64,000 nucleotides of DNA from Streptomyces celluloflavus (GCA_000720995.1 JOEL01000009.1:62001-126000), one strand, 5' to 3'; shown: positions 11,950-22,232, counted from the stretch's first letter. Notes: a model not told the origin generated them from the letters alone. Translations and numbers: made by a program.

Positions 11950-12738
11950 ATGACAGCGGACATGGTGGATACGGCGGACGGCGGGGCGGTCGGTCCCCGC
12001 GGCACGGCCGGTACCCCGCGGCACGCGGTGTCCGGCGCCGCGGGGCGGCCGCGCTGGGCACCCGGGGAGCACATCCTGTGGCGCTACCGCGACAACGCCG
12101 CGGGTGACCGGATCCATATCTGTCGTCCGGTGACCGTGGTCCAGGACACCGAGGAGCTGCTCGCGGTGTGGATGGCGCCCGGCACCAGCTGCGTCAAGCC
12201 GGTGATCGCCGACGGGACGCCCGTCCACCGCGAGCCGCTGGCCACCCGCTACACCAGACCGCGGCGGACCGTCCGCGACCACTGGTTCGGCACCGGGGTG
12301 CTGAAACTGGCCCGGCCCGGCGATCCGTGGTCGGTGTGGCTGTTCTGGGAGCGCGGCTGGCGCTTCAAGAACTGGTACGTCAACTTGGAGGAGCCGCACC
12401 GCCGTTGGGCGGGCGGTGTCGATTCGCAGGACCACTTCCTCGATATCTGCGTCTATCCGGACCGGCACTGGGAGTGGCGCGACGAGGACGAGTTCGCGCA
12501 GGCGCAGCGGGACGGGCTGATGACGGCCGGGCAGGCCGCCGGGGTCCGGGCGGCCGGCCGCGCCGCGCTCGCGCGTATCGCGGCGTGGGAGGGCCCGTTC
12601 GGCGACGGCTGGGAGGGCTGGCGGCCCGATCCGGCCTGGCCGGTGCCCCCGCTCCCGGAGCACTGGGACCGGTTCCCGGGGACCGGGGATCACGCCACGG
12701 GAACGCGGGCGGACCGCGCGCCGGAGGGTTTGCGGTAG
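11950..12738 (+). CDS. DUF402 domain protein (FomD-like)
   Basis: 262 residues; a disordered N-terminus, then a DUF402 barrel with the conserved WKY-type core, here WFWERGWRFKNWYVNLEEP, and HFLDICVYPDRHWEWRDEDEF, which carries the acidic metal-binding cluster. DUF402 proteins include the fosfomycin-pathway nucleotidase FomD and nucleoside di/triphosphate phosphatases, so a phosphohydrolase role is reasonable but unproven. Start ATG 11950, with ATG 11962 possible. It follows fumC by 56 bases and may be read from the same message. Confidence 0.8.
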   Translation: MTADMVDTADGGAVGPRGTAGTPRHAVSGAAGRPRWAPGEHILWRYRDNAAGDRIHICRPVTVVQDTEELLAVWMAPGTSCVKPVIADGTPVHREPLATRYTRPRRTVRDHWFGTGVLKLARPGDPWSVWLFWERGWRFKNWYVNLEEPHRRWAGGVDSQDHFLDICVYPDRHWEWRDEDEFAQAQRDGLMTAGQAAGVRAAGRAALARIAAWEGPFGDGWEGWRPDPAWPVPPLPEHWDRFPGTGDHATGTRADRAPEGLR

Positions 12739-12881
12739 TGAGCGAGTGAAGTGCGGCAAAGGACGGTGAGTGAACCGGCGAACCGTGGAAAGGTGCGCTA
12801 TGGGCAAAGCTGGTTCTCGCGCCGTGCGGAGCGGGGCCGGGGATGTCTTGGGCCGGGTCGGACGGCGTACCGTCGCCCTGA

Positions 12882-12951
12882 TCCACAAGACACTCCCGAT
12901 CCCCCTTGCTGCGCCGGGGGGCTTCAAACGTAGGATCGTCCTCCACAAGAC
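12882..12951. repeat. Direct repeat TCCACAAGAC upstream of the methyltransferase gene
   Basis: TCCACAAGAC occurs at 12882-12891 and 12942-12951, 60 bases apart. A weak -35/-10 pair (TTGCTG 12906-12911 and TAGGAT 12931-12936, 19-base spacer) lies between them. The repeats may be a regulator site for the downstream two-gene operon. No convincing gene is seen in 12739-13014. Confidence 0.35.
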
Positions 12952-13014
12952 TGCACAGGCGCAACTCCAGAACTGGAAACCGAACTTGACCGCGGTCGCA
13001 GGAGGGGCGAGGTC

Positions 13015-13698
13015 GTGAGCGCTGCAAGCTACGACGGATACGAGGGCCTGAACCGGTTAGCACTCGACCGGGCCGGCCAGGCCGAGGCGTTCGACGCGAT
13101 CGGTGACCGGTACGACGAGGCGTTCCCGCACAAGGAGGGTCAGCTCGCCTCGGGCGAGTGGCTGGCCGGCGCGCTGCCGGCCGGCTCGCGCGTGCTGGAC
13201 CTCGGATGCGGTACGGGTCAGCCGACCTCCCGTCAGCTGTCCGACGCCGGGCACCGGGTGGTGGGGGTCGATCTCTCCCCCACCATGGTCAAGCTGGCCC
13301 GGGACAACGCCCCGGACGCCGAGTTCCACCGGCTGGACATCGCCGATCTGCGCAATGGCAGACTCGGCGGCGCCGGCTCCTTCGACGGCATCACCGCGTT
13401 CTTCTCCCTGCTGATGCTGCCGCGTGCGGAGATTCCGTGCGCGCTGCGGATGCTGCATGATCTGCTGCGACCGGGCGGGCTGCTGGCCCTGTCGATGGTC
13501 GAGGCGGACGTGGACGACTTCACCATCCCGTTCCTGGGCAACTCGATCCGGGTATCGGGTTACCTGCGGGACGACCTGCGCCGGGTCGTGCGCGACGCGG
13601 GTTTCGACGTCATCGGGGAGGACTCGTATGCGTATGCCCCGGCGAGTACGGACGTACCACCCGAGATCCAGCTCTTTGTGCACCTGCGACGCGCTTGA
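13015..13698 (+). CDS. Class I SAM-dependent methyltransferase
   Basis: 227 residues with a Rossmann-type methyltransferase fold: motif I VLDLGCGTGQP at about 60-70, the acidic ribose-binding residue in VVGVDLSP, and post-motif LRPGGLLALSMVE. The substrate is unknown. The GTG start follows GGAGGGGCGAGGTC. Its stop overlaps possible starts of the SpoIIE gene, so the two form an operon; this pairing suggests an accessory or signalling role rather than general metabolism. Confidence 0.88.
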   Translation: MSAASYDGYEGLNRLALDRAGQAEAFDAIGDRYDEAFPHKEGQLASGEWLAGALPAGSRVLDLGCGTGQPTSRQLSDAGHRVVGVDLSPTMVKLARDNAPDAEFHRLDIADLRNGRLGGAGSFDGITAFFSLLMLPRAEIPCALRMLHDLLRPGGLLALSMVEADVDDFTIPFLGNSIRVSGYLRDDLRRVVRDAGFDVIGEDSYAYAPASTDVPPEIQLFVHLRRA

Positions 13699-13745
13699 CA
13701 CGCAGCGCGTCAGGCGCGCAGCCCCGGACGGATGGAATCCCACGC

Positions 13746-16657
13746 GTGACGGAGCACCCGACCTCCCACGAATCGCGGCAGCCGGCCCCGCCTGCCGCGC
13801 CCTCGGCGTCCCCTGCGCGGGGGCCGGCCGGGACGGCGGCGCCGCCGGGCACGGTCCCGGACCCGCGCAGCGCCCTCCAGCAGCCGGCCGCGCCCGGGTG
13901 CGCGCCGCTGCCCGGCACGGGGTTCGCCGTGTCCATGGATGACGGCGGCACCGGCGGCGGCCCGGCGGGCGGCGTGCCCGGCGGCGGGTACGGTCCGCAG
14001 GGCGCCGGCCGCGCGGGTTCGTCCGGGTGTGCCGGGGCGGCGCTCGCGGCGTCGGCGGGACCGTCCGACGGGCGGGCGGAGGATGAGCCGGTCGTGGGTC
14101 ACGGCCCGGCGGAGCCCGATGCGGCGGATCAGCACGCCGCGGTGGAGCGTGATGCGGTGGCAGAGGATGTGGCGGGCCGTGCTGCGGCAGCTCGCGAGGA
14201 AGCGGAGCACGCCGCGGCGGACGGCGGCGGGACGGATCACAGCGCCGCGGGGCACGCCGCCGTGCGGCACGAGCCGTCCGGGCAGCATCCCGTACCGGCC
14301 GACGGTCCGTACGGCGCCCCGTACGCCGGTGGTGCGTACGGCGGCGGCCCCGACGGCCCCGATGCCGGTGTGCACGGCGCGGTGGCCGGGCAGGACGGGC
14401 CCGGTGGTGCGCGGGAGGTGCCGGTGACCGGCCGGCCGTCCGGCGCGCCGGACCAGGACCGGGACGGCGCGCCGGGTACGGCGGGCCAGGAGCGGGAGAG
14501 CGGTGTGGTGGCGGCCACCCGGGCCATCCGGGCGGCGACCGGGGCGCCGAGCGGCGAGGGCCGGGCGGCGTCCGGCCGCCGTACCGCCCGGCCCGCCGCA
14601 CCCGGCGCGGTGGGCCGGGCGGAGGCGCCCGAACCGGGTGAGAATCCGCGTCCGGATCAGGATCCGGCGCCCGGCCAGGGCCCGCGCCCGGTCGGTGAGG
14701 GCGTCGGCCGCCCGCGCGAGGGCGGCCGGGACCGGTCCCGGCCGCGCGGTGAGCAGCCGTCCGGCCCCCGCGGCGAGCCGGGCGGACGCGGCGGCGGCGC
14801 GGGCCGGTCGGCCGGGGAGCCCACCGGGGCGCCCGTGCCCCCGCAGGCGGCCGGGGAGCGGTCCCCGGCGGGCGGGCCGGCCCGGTCGGCGCATCCGCCG
14901 CAGCCGGGCGAGAGCGGCGAGCTGGCGGCGGCCCGGCAGGCGGGCGGTGACCGGCTGCGGTTCATCGGGGCGGCGACCCGGCGGATCGCGCGCGGGATAG
15001 ACCTCGACGAGATCGTCCTCGGTCTGTGCCGGGCGACGGTGCCGACGTTCGCCGACGCGATCCTGGTGTATCTGCGCGACCCGCTGCCGGTGGGCGACGA
15101 GCGGCCGACCGGCCCGGTGGTGCTGCGGCTGCGCCGTACCGACCGGATCCCGGAGGAGCCGGACACCAACGGTGTGCGGATGCCGGTGCTGCCCGCCCAG
15201 CCGGACCTGGGTCCCGCGATGGGCGGCAGCGCGGCCGAGCTGGCCGAGGTGCGGCCCGGCGGCCCGCTGGCGGAGGTACTGCGCGGGGTGCGGCCGCTGT
15301 TCGGGGAGGCGCAGGCCGCGCGGACGGCGCTGCCCGAGCTGCTGGGCGCGGACACCCGGCTGCCCGGCGGCCACCGGGTGGTCCTGGCGCCGTTGCGCGG
15401 GCGCCGGCGGGTGATCGGCGCGGCGGTGTTCCTGCGCACACCGGACCGTCCGGCGTTCGAGCCGGACGATCTGCTGGTGGCGGCGCAGCTGGCGACCCAC
15501 ACCGCACTGGGGGTGGACAAGGCGGTGCTCTACGGCCGCGAGGCGTACATCGCGGACGCGCTGCAGCGCACGATGCTGCCGGACTCGCTGCCGCAGCCGA
15601 CCGGGGTGCGGCTGGCCAGCCGCTATCTGCCGGCCGCCGAGACGGCGCGGGTGGGCGGTGACTGGTACGACGCGATCCCGCGCCCGGCAGCCGGGTGGCG
15701 CTGGTGGTCGGCGATGTCATGGGGCATTCGATGACCTCCGCCGCGATCATGGGGCAGCTGCGGACGACGGCGCAGACGCTGGCAGGGCTGGACCTGCCGC
15801 CGCAGGAGGTGCTGCACCACCTCGACGAGCAGGCGCAGCGGCTGGGCTCGGACCGGATGGCGACCTGCCTCTACGCGGTCTACGACCCGGTCGCGCACCG
15901 GATCGTCATCGCGAACGCGGGGCATCCGCCGCCCGTCATGCTGCATCGGGGCGGCCGGGCGGAGGTGCTGCGGGTACCGGCGGGCGCGCCGATCGGGGTC
16001 GGCGGGGTGGATTTCGAGGCGGTGGAGCTGGACGCCCCGGCGGGTGCCACGCTCGTGCTCTACACCGACGGTCTGGTGGAGTCGCGGATCCGGGACGTGT
16101 GGACCGGTATCGAGCAGCTGCGGGAGCGGCTGACGGAGACGGCCCGGCTGACCGGTCCCAATCCGCCGCCGCTGGAGCCGCTCTGCGACGAGGTGCTGGA
16201 CATGCTGGGTCCCGGCGACCGCGATGACGACATCGCGCTGCTCGCCGCCCGGTTCGACGGGATCGCGCCCAGCGATGTCGCGTACTGGTATCTGGACCCG
16301 AAGGCGCAGACGGCCGGGCAGGCCCGCCGGCTGGCCCGCCGGGCGCTGTCGCGCTGGGGTCTGGAGGAGCTGACCGATCAGCTGGAGCTGCTGGTCAGCG
16401 AGGTGGTGACGAACGCGGTGCGGTATGCGGAGCGGCCGATCACGCTGCGGCTGCTGCGGACCGATGTGCTGCGCTGCGAGGTCGGGGACGATGTGCCGCA
16501 GCTGCCGCGGCTGCGCCAGGCCCGGCCGTCCGACGAGGGCGGGCGGGGGCTGTACCTGGTCAACCGCATGACGCGGCGCTGGGGCGCGACCCGGCTGAGC
16601 ATGGGCAAGGTCGTCTGGTTCGAGCTGTCGATGCCGCCGGGAGCCGGTCGCGGCTGA
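13746..16657 (+). pseudogene. SpoIIE phosphatase with GAF and anti-sigma-like ATPase domains, frameshifted
   Basis: Encodes a PP2C-type serine phosphatase of the SpoIIE/RsbU class fused to a HATPase_c (RsbW-like) domain, a layout used in streptomycete partner-switching control of sigma factors. Frame 1 (GTG 13746 to 15734) gives about 400 low-complexity Ala/Gly/Pro/Arg residues, a GAF domain (about 405-600) and the phosphatase start GGDWYDAIPR. Frame 2 (15695-16657) resumes with VALVVGDVMGHSM, the metal-site DGLVES and DDDIALLA motifs, then the ATPase domain (EVVTNAVRYA, GRGLYLVNRM). Adding one base in the C-run at 15683-15685 would join them into about 970 residues. It is either a sequencing/assembly error, a real mutation or programmed shifting. 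Confidence 0.85.
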
Positions 16658-16677
16658 CCGCCGCACCGCCTCGTCGT

Positions 16678-16709
16678 ATGGGCCCCGTCCGTCATCGGAT
16701 GGGGCCCAT
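16678..16709. terminator. Hairpin between the SpoIIE gene and katA
   Basis: 14-bp stem with one G-T pair (16678-16691 with 16696-16709), loop TCAT. Confidence 0.7.
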
Positions 16710-16736
16710 GCTGTTGCCGACGGACGGTCGGCATAG

Positions 16737-16765
16737 TTGACTGCATCATGGATATAAGGGACATA
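16737..16765 (+). promoter_or_regulatory. Candidate katA promoter
   Basis: TTGACT (16737-16742), 17 bases, GACATA (16760-16765). The -35 is near consensus. It would give a leader of about 35 bases ending in GGGAGG before ATG 16807. Confidence 0.5.
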
Positions 16766-16806
16766 ACGACCCCCACTCCAGTCGACCGGACGGGAGGCAT
16801 CTCACC

Positions 16807-18270
16807 ATGACCAGCCCCGCGCAGAACGTCCCGCGCACGACGAACAACGCCGGTATCCCGGTGGCGAGCGACGAGAACTCGCTGACGGTCGGGCCCGACG
16901 GCCCCATCCTGCTCCAGGACCATTACCTGATCGAGAAGATGGCCCACTTCAACCGCGAGCGGGTCCCCGAGCGGGTGGTGCACGCCAAGGGCAGCGGCGC
17001 GTACGGCATCTTCCAGGTCACCAACGACGTCAGCCAGTTCACCAAGGCGGACCTCTTCCAGCCGGGCAAGACCACCGAGATGCTGGCCCGCTTCTCGACC
17101 GTCGCGGGCGAGCAGGGCTCCCCCGACACCTGGCGCGACCCGCGCGGCTTCGCCTTGAAGTTCTATACCGAGCACGGCAATTACGACCTGGTGGGCAACA
17201 ACACCCCGGTCTTCTTCGTCCGTGACCCGAGCAAGTTCCAGGACTTCATCCGCTCGCAGAAGCGCCGCCCGGAGAGCGGGATCCGCGACCACGACATGCA
17301 GTGGGACTTCTGGACGCTGTCGCCGGAGTCGGCGCACATGGTCACCTGGCTGATGGGCGACCGCGGCATTCCCAAGTCCTACCGCACCATGAACGGCTAC
17401 GGCTCCCACACCTACATGTGGGTCAACGCCGGCGGCGAGAAGTTCTGGATCAAGTACCACTTCAAGACCGATCAGGGCATCGACTTCCTCACCCAGGAGG
17501 ACGCGGACCGGATCGCCGGCGAGGACGGCGACTACCACCGCCGTGATCTGTACGAGGCCATCGAGGGCGGCAACGAACCGTCGTGGACGCTGTATGTGCA
17601 GGTCATGCCGTTCGCGGACGCCCCGGACTACCGGTTCAACCCGTTCGATCTGACCAAGGTGTGGCCGCACGGCGACTACCCGCTGATCGAGGTCGGCCGG
17701 ATGACCCTCAACAAGAACCCGGACAACTACTTCGTCCACATCGAGCAGGCGGCGTTCGAACCGTCCAACCTGGTGCCGGGCATCGGCCCGTCCCCGGACA
17801 AGATGCTGCTGGGGCGGCTGTTCTCCTACCCGGACACCCACCGGTACCGCATCGGCCCGAACTACGCGCAGCTCCCGCCCAACCGGGCGCACGTCCCCGT
17901 CCACTCGTACGCGAAGGACGGCCCGATGCGGTTCGACCCGGCGCGCACGGGTGCGGTGTACGCCCCGAACTCGTACGGCGGGCCGGCCGCGGACACCGAG
18001 CGCTTCGGGGAGGCGGCGGGCTGGGCGAGCAGCGGCGAGATGGTGCACGAGGCGTACACGCTGCGCCGCGATGACGACGACTGGGGCCAGCCGGGCACGA
18101 TGGTGCGCCAGGTCCTGGACGACGCGGCCCGGGACCGGCTGGTCTCCAATGTGGCCGGCCATCTCCGAGACGGTGTGAGCCGTCCGGTGCTGGAGCGCGC
18201 GTTCCAGTACTGGCGCAATGTCGACAAGGATCTGGGCGACCGGATCACCAAGAGCGTCAACGGCGGCTGA
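16807..18270 (+). CDS. katA: Monofunctional heme catalase
   Basis: 487-residue small-subunit (clade 3-type) catalase that dismutates hydrogen peroxide in the cytosol. Catalytic His is in [13 protein letters not shown] (about residue 58), catalytic Asn in [10 protein letters not shown] (about 131), and the proximal heme Tyr in [12 protein letters not shown] (about 342). No large C-terminal flavodoxin-like domain is present, and no Fur/CatR-type regulator lies beside it. It faces the penicillin-binding protein gene convergently. Confidence 0.96.
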   Translation: MTSPAQNVPRTTNNAGIPVASDENSLTVGPDGPILLQDHYLIEKMAHFNRERVPERVVHAKGSGAYGIFQVTNDVSQFTKADLFQPGKTTEMLARFSTVAGEQGSPDTWRDPRGFALKFYTEHGNYDLVGNNTPVFFVRDPSKFQDFIRSQKRRPESGIRDHDMQWDFWTLSPESAHMVTWLMGDRGIPKSYRTMNGYGSHTYMWVNAGGEKFWIKYHFKTDQGIDFLTQEDADRIAGEDGDYHRRDLYEAIEGGNEPSWTLYVQVMPFADAPDYRFNPFDLTKVWPHGDYPLIEVGRMTLNKNPDNYFVHIEQAAFEPSNLVPGIGPSPDKMLLGRLFSYPDTHRYRIGPNYAQLPPNRAHVPVHSYAKDGPMRFDPARTGAVYAPNSYGGPAADTERFGEAAGWASSGEMVHEAYTLRRDDDDWGQPGTMVRQVLDDAARDRLVSNVAGHLRDGVSRPVLERAFQYWRNVDKDLGDRITKSVNGG

Positions 18271-18284
18271 GCCACCGCGCACAG

Positions 18285-18320
18285 CACCGCGGCCCCCGCC
18301 TGGTGGCGGGGGCCGCGGTG
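18285..18320. terminator. Bidirectional hairpin between katA and the PBP gene
   Basis: Perfect 16-bp stem (18285-18300 with 18305-18320), loop TGGT, between convergent genes. Confidence 0.85.
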
Positions 18321-18335
18321 TGGTGCGACGGGCCG

Positions 18336-20627
18336 TCAGTTCTGGTTGTTGCCGGCTCCCTGGTTACCGCCGCCGTTGCCGTTGCCGCCGCCGTTGCCGT
18401 TGCCGTTGCCGCCCGTGGCGTTGCCCCCGCCGTCCGGCGGCGGGGTGCTGCTGGAGGGCGGCGGGCTGCTCGGCGTCTGCTGCGGCGGACTGCTCGGCGT
18501 CTGCTGCGGCGGCTGGCTCGGCGGCAGCGAGGAATGCGACGGGGTCTGGCTCGGCGTCTGCTGCGGCGGGGTCGGGGGCGGCGACGGGGTGTTCCGCGGC
18601 GGCGGGGTGTTGGCCGGGGGCGCCCCGGCGCCGATGGCGGTTTCGAGGTCGAAGTCGGCGCTGCTGTCGCCGGTCGCGGCCTCGGTGTAGTCGGCCCAGA
18701 TCTTGGCCGGGTAACCACCACCGTTGACGCGGCCGCCACCGCCGGTGCCCTTGAGCGTCACCTGGGCGCCCTGGGCGATCTTCCCCTCCGTCTTGGCGGC
18801 CTCACCGAACATGCCGACCGCGGTGACCAGCTTGGGCGTGTAGCCCACGAACCACGCCGACTTGTTGTCGTCCGAGGTGCCGGTCTTGCCCGCCGCCTTG
18901 TAGTCGGCGTTCTCCACGGCCTCCTTGGCCGTACCGTCGTTGACCACGCCCTTGAGGACCGAGGTCAGGGTGTCGGCGGTCTTGCGGCTGAGCACCCGGT
19001 CGCCGACCGGGTCCTTGAGCTTGTGCTCCGCCTCGGTGCCGTGCACGGCCTTGGTGACCAGCGCCGGGGTGATCTTCTTGCCGTGCGCGTCGAGCGTGGC
19101 GTAGGCCCCGGCCATCTGGAGCGGGCTGGCGCCCATGGTGCCCAGGGTCATGGCGGGCTTGACTTCCATCCTGCTGCCGTCCAGGCCCAGGCTGACCGCG
19201 GTCTTCTTGACCTCGTCCAGTCCGACGTCCTGGCCCATCTGCGCGAAGACGGCGTTGACGGAGTTGTTCGTCGCCTCCTGGACGGTGATGTCCCCGTAGG
19301 TGCGCTCGTCCTCGTTGGGCGGTGCGAAGGGGATGGTCCCGCCGACGACCGGGCGGCGGTTGCGGCCCGAGTACATCGTGTTCGGCGTGATCGTCGCGCC
19401 GTCCTGCGTCTGGGCCTGCTTCTCCAGCGCCGCGGCGAGGATCAGCGGCTTGAAGGTGGAGGCGGGCTGGTAGTCGGCGCGCGTCGCGTTGTTCACGTAG
19501 TGCTTGGTGTAGCCCGCACCGCCGTACATCGCCACGACGTGGCCGGTCTCGGGGTCCACCGAGGCGGCGCCGACCTGGGCGTCGGCGTCGACACTGCGCT
19601 TGTCGGGGTTGAGGTCGTCGGAGAGCTTGGTCTTGACGGCCTTCTCCAACTCCTTCTGCTTGTCCTGCTGGATGCCGAGGGTGATCGTCCAGCCGCCGGC
19701 CGCCAGCTGCTTCTCGTCGACGCCGTCGGCGATCAGCTCGTTCTTGGCCGCCTCGACGAGATAGCCGGTCTGGCCGCCCATACCGGGGAGCGGCTTGGGG
19801 GCCTGCGGCTTCTGGAAGGTCTGCTTGGCGCGGTCGGCCGGGGAGAGCCACTTCATCTCGACCATGTTGTCGAGCGTGTAGGCCCAGCGCTCCTGGACCA
19901 GCTTCTTACCGGCGTCGGTGGCCTGCGCCCAGTCGTACTGGCTCGGCGCCTGGAGGAGCGAGGCGAGGTAGGCGCCCTGCGAGACGGTGAGCTTGTCGAC
20001 GTCCACGCCGTAGTACGCCTGGGCGGCGGCCTGGATGCCGTATGCGCCGCGGCCGTAGTAGCTGGTGTTGATGTAGCCGAGGAGGATGTCGTTCTTGTCG
20101 TACTTGTTGTCCACCTTGAGCGAGATGACGATTTCCTTGAGCTTGCGGGAAACCGTCTGCTCCTGGCTCAGGAAGTAGTTCTTGACGTACTGCTGGGTGA
20201 TCGTCGAGCCGCCCTGCTTGCCCTTGCCCTGAAGGGTGTTCAGGACGCCGCGCAGGGTGCCCTTGAGGTCGACGCCGGAGTCGTCGTAGAAGGTCTTGTT
20301 CTCGGCGGCGACGAAGGTGTGCTGGACGGGCACGGGGATCCGGTCGAGCGAGACCTTCTCACGGTTGACCGCGCCGACCCGGGCCAGGACCTTGCCGTCG
20401 GCGTACTTGTAGACGTTGCTCTGCGCCTCGGCCTCTTTGTTGAACGAGGGTATGTCCACGTAGAGGTACAGGCCGACGAAGGCCAGGATGCCCAGCAGGC
20501 ACACCCCGAGGAAGGTTCCGAGGATCTTCTTCCAGGTGAAGAACCGGCGTATGCCGCGCTTCTTCTGCTTCGCTCTGCCACGGCGGGTGCTCGCCTGCCG
20601 CGCCCGCCTCGCGTCCGCTCGGCCCAT
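18336..20627 (-). CDS. Class A penicillin-binding protein (transglycosylase/transpeptidase)
   Basis: 763-residue bifunctional peptidoglycan synthase. Basic cytoplasmic tail (1-32), signal anchor helix (33-57), GT51 domain with catalytic Glu in AAENKTFYDDSG (E109) and GGSTITQQ (139-146), then the transpeptidase domain with active-site Ser in PASTFK (about 386), SVN (about 455) and KTGTSD (about 579). From about residue 662 the chain is a Pro/Ser/Gln-rich repetitive stretch ending in a Gly/Asn-rich tail, typical of extracellular low-complexity ends of streptomycete PBPs. Start ATG 20627. Divergent from the SPFH gene. Confidence 0.95.
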   Translation of the reverse strand: MGRADARRARQASTRRGRAKQKKRGIRRFFTWKKILGTFLGVCLLGILAFVGLYLYVDIPSFNKEAEAQSNVYKYADGKVLARVGAVNREKVSLDRIPVPVQHTFVAAENKTFYDDSGVDLKGTLRGVLNTLQGKGKQGGSTITQQYVKNYFLSQEQTVSRKLKEIVISLKVDNKYDKNDILLGYINTSYYGRGAYGIQAAAQAYYGVDVDKLTVSQGAYLASLLQAPSQYDWAQATDAGKKLVQERWAYTLDNMVEMKWLSPADRAKQTFQKPQAPKPLPGMGGQTGYLVEAAKNELIADGVDEKQLAAGGWTITLGIQQDKQKELEKAVKTKLSDDLNPDKRSVDADAQVGAASVDPETGHVVAMYGGAGYTKHYVNNATRADYQPASTFKPLILAAALEKQAQTQDGATITPNTMYSGRNRRPVVGGTIPFAPPNEDERTYGDITVQEATNNSVNAVFAQMGQDVGLDEVKKTAVSLGLDGSRMEVKPAMTLGTMGASPLQMAGAYATLDAHGKKITPALVTKAVHGTEAEHKLKDPVGDRVLSRKTADTLTSVLKGVVNDGTAKEAVENADYKAAGKTGTSDDNKSAWFVGYTPKLVTAVGMFGEAAKTEGKIAQGAQVTLKGTGGGGRVNGGGYPAKIWADYTEAATGDSSADFDLETAIGAGAPPANTPPPRNTPSPPPTPPQQTPSQTPSHSSLPPSQPPQQTPSSPPQQTPSSPPPSSSTPPPDGGGNATGGNGNGNGGGNGNGGGNQGAGNNQN

Positions 20628-20795
20628 CGCTCCAGTAACTCCAGTCGTTCCGCCCCCAATAACTCAGCGGTCGAAGCTAACACCGCATCTGACACCAAAT
20701 GCTCATCGATCACGGCTTTTCCCTACGTGACAAACAGCACCCGCCACCAGGGAACCGTCGGGCAGGGATTGCGCATCCTGTCCGCCGAGGAGCTA

Positions 20796-20809
20796 AAGTG
20801 TTATCACTT
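20796..20809. promoter_or_regulatory. Inverted repeat AAGTG-TTAT-CACTT upstream of the SPFH gene
   Basis: Perfect 5-base arms around TTAT, flanked by CTAA/TTAG on the outside with a one-base bulge. The stretch is AT-rich and lies 100 bases before the SPFH start, so it is a likely operator. The ribbon-helix-helix protein encoded downstream is one candidate ligand. Confidence 0.45.
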
Positions 20810-20908
20810 AGATAGGTCGAAGCTAGTAGAGCGAGGCCGGTGCACCACCATGCACCGCCGCCACCAGTCATCGCGTCCCCGGACGCGACACGAGAAACGG
20901 GGATCCCC

Positions 20909-21880
20909 ATGTCCGACCAGACATCACCCGGCCGCAGCACCGGCCCCGGCGGCGAGCCCGCCGCCGACGGTCCCGACATGCCGGAGCCGCAGGTCCGCGA
21001 GGTGCCCGCGCACAGCATCCCGGGCGGTCTGGCCCTGCTGCTGACCGTGCTCGGGGTGTTCCTCGGGATCGCCATGATCGCCGTCGGCGGCGCGATCGGC
21101 TCGGGCGGCAACAACGCGGTGGCCGTACCGCTGATCATCGTCGGCATCCTGCTGCTGCTCGGCTCCCTCTTCTGCATGACCGGGGTGAAGATGGTCGCGC
21201 CCGGCGAAGCCCGGGTCATCCAGCTCTTCGGGCGCTACGCCGGCACGATCCGCACGGACGGCCTGCGCTGGGTCAACCCGCTGACCACCGCCACCAAGGT
21301 CTCCACCCGGGTGCGCAACCACGAGACCGCGGTACTGAAGGTCAACGACGCCTACGGCAACCCGATCGAACTGGCCTCCATCGTCGTCTGGAAGGTGGAG
21401 GACACCGCGCAGGCCCTCTTCGAGGTCGACGACTTCCTGGAGTTCGTCGCCACCCAGACCGAGGCGGCCGTCCGGCACATCGCGATCGAGTACCCCTACG
21501 ACGCCCACGACGAAGAGGCCCTGTCGCTGCGCGGCAACGCCGAGGAGATCACCGAGAAGCTCGGCGTCGAGCTGACCGCCCGGGTCCAGGCCGCCGGCGT
21601 ACGGATCATCGAGTCCCGCTTCAGCCACCTCGCCTACGCGCCCGAGATCGCCTCCGCGATGCTCCAGCGGCAGCAGGCCGGTGCGGTCGTGGCGGCCCGT
21701 CAGCAGATCGTCGAGGGCGCGGTCGGCATGGTCGAGCAGGCACTGGTGCGCATCAGCGAGCAGGGCATCGTCGAGCTGGACGAGGAGCGCAAGGCGGCCA
21801 TGGTCGGCAATCTGATGGTGGTGCTCTGCGGTGACCGGGCCGCCCAGCCCGTCCTGAACACGGGCTCGCTCTACCAGTGA
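20909..21880 (+). CDS. SPFH/band-7 domain membrane protein
   Basis: 323 residues. An acidic disordered start (1-30), two adjacent hydrophobic segments (about 31-60 and 64-88), then a band-7/SPFH domain (about 95-260: [20 protein letters not shown]) and a helical end. Such proteins form membrane microdomain scaffolds (flotillin/stomatin-like). Start ATG 20909; upstream in-frame codons from 20840 look non-coding. Its stop overlaps the next gene (GTGA), giving translational coupling with a DNA-binding protein. Confidence 0.88.
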   Translation: MSDQTSPGRSTGPGGEPAADGPDMPEPQVREVPAHSIPGGLALLLTVLGVFLGIAMIAVGGAIGSGGNNAVAVPLIIVGILLLLGSLFCMTGVKMVAPGEARVIQLFGRYAGTIRTDGLRWVNPLTTATKVSTRVRNHETAVLKVNDAYGNPIELASIVVWKVEDTAQALFEVDDFLEFVATQTEAAVRHIAIEYPYDAHDEEALSLRGNAEEITEKLGVELTARVQAAGVRIIESRFSHLAYAPEIASAMLQRQQAGAVVAARQQIVEGAVGMVEQALVRISEQGIVELDEERKAAMVGNLMVVLCGDRAAQPVLNTGSLYQ

Positions 21881-22176
21881 GTGCCGACACCCCCGAGGGG
21901 TCCGGTGCCGACGGCGACCGGACGCCCGCGCGACGGCCGCAGCAGCGCAAGCAGGTGCTGCTGCGGCTCGACCCGCTGATCCACGACGCGCTCGCCCGCT
22001 GGGCGGGGGAGGAACTGCGCAGCACCAACGCGCAGATCGAGTTCCTGCTGCGCCGGGCGCTCACGGACGCGCGGCGGCTGCCCCGGGGCGCGGGCGCGAT
22101 CCCGCGCCGGGGCCGGCCCCCCAAGGAACCGGAGCCGCCGGCCGCGCCGGGGGCACCCGACGACCGGCACCCCTGA
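21877..22176 (+). CDS. Small ribbon-helix-helix (Arc-like) DNA-binding protein
   Basis: 99 residues. The core QVLLRLDPLIHDALARWA, followed by STNAQIEFLLRRAL, has the beta-strand/helix/helix pattern of Arc/MetJ-type regulators. Both tails are disordered and rich in Pro and Arg. It overlaps the SPFH stop by four bases (GTGA). The coupling suggests that it regulates the pair, perhaps through the inverted repeat at 20796-20809; this is inference. Confidence 0.8.
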   Translation: MSADTPEGSGADGDRTPARRPQQRKQVLLRLDPLIHDALARWAGEELRSTNAQIEFLLRRALTDARRLPRGAGAIPRRGRPPKEPEPPAAPGAPDDRHP

Positions 22177-22232
22177 CCCCTTCCGGGCCCCGACCGCTCG
22201 GGCGGGGCCTGCGGGACGAGCGCCCACCGCAC

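Noticed and set aside
12770..13018. 82-codon ORF before the methyltransferase gene
   Set aside because: Overlaps the methyltransferase start and contains the putative promoter and direct repeats; no homology recognised. It could still be a small gene, but support is weak.
18303..21044. 913-codon open frame antisense to the penicillin-binding protein gene
   Set aside because: It is the complementary shadow of a well-identified gene in very GC-rich DNA; composition is Val/Leu/Gly/Arg-rich without any domain.
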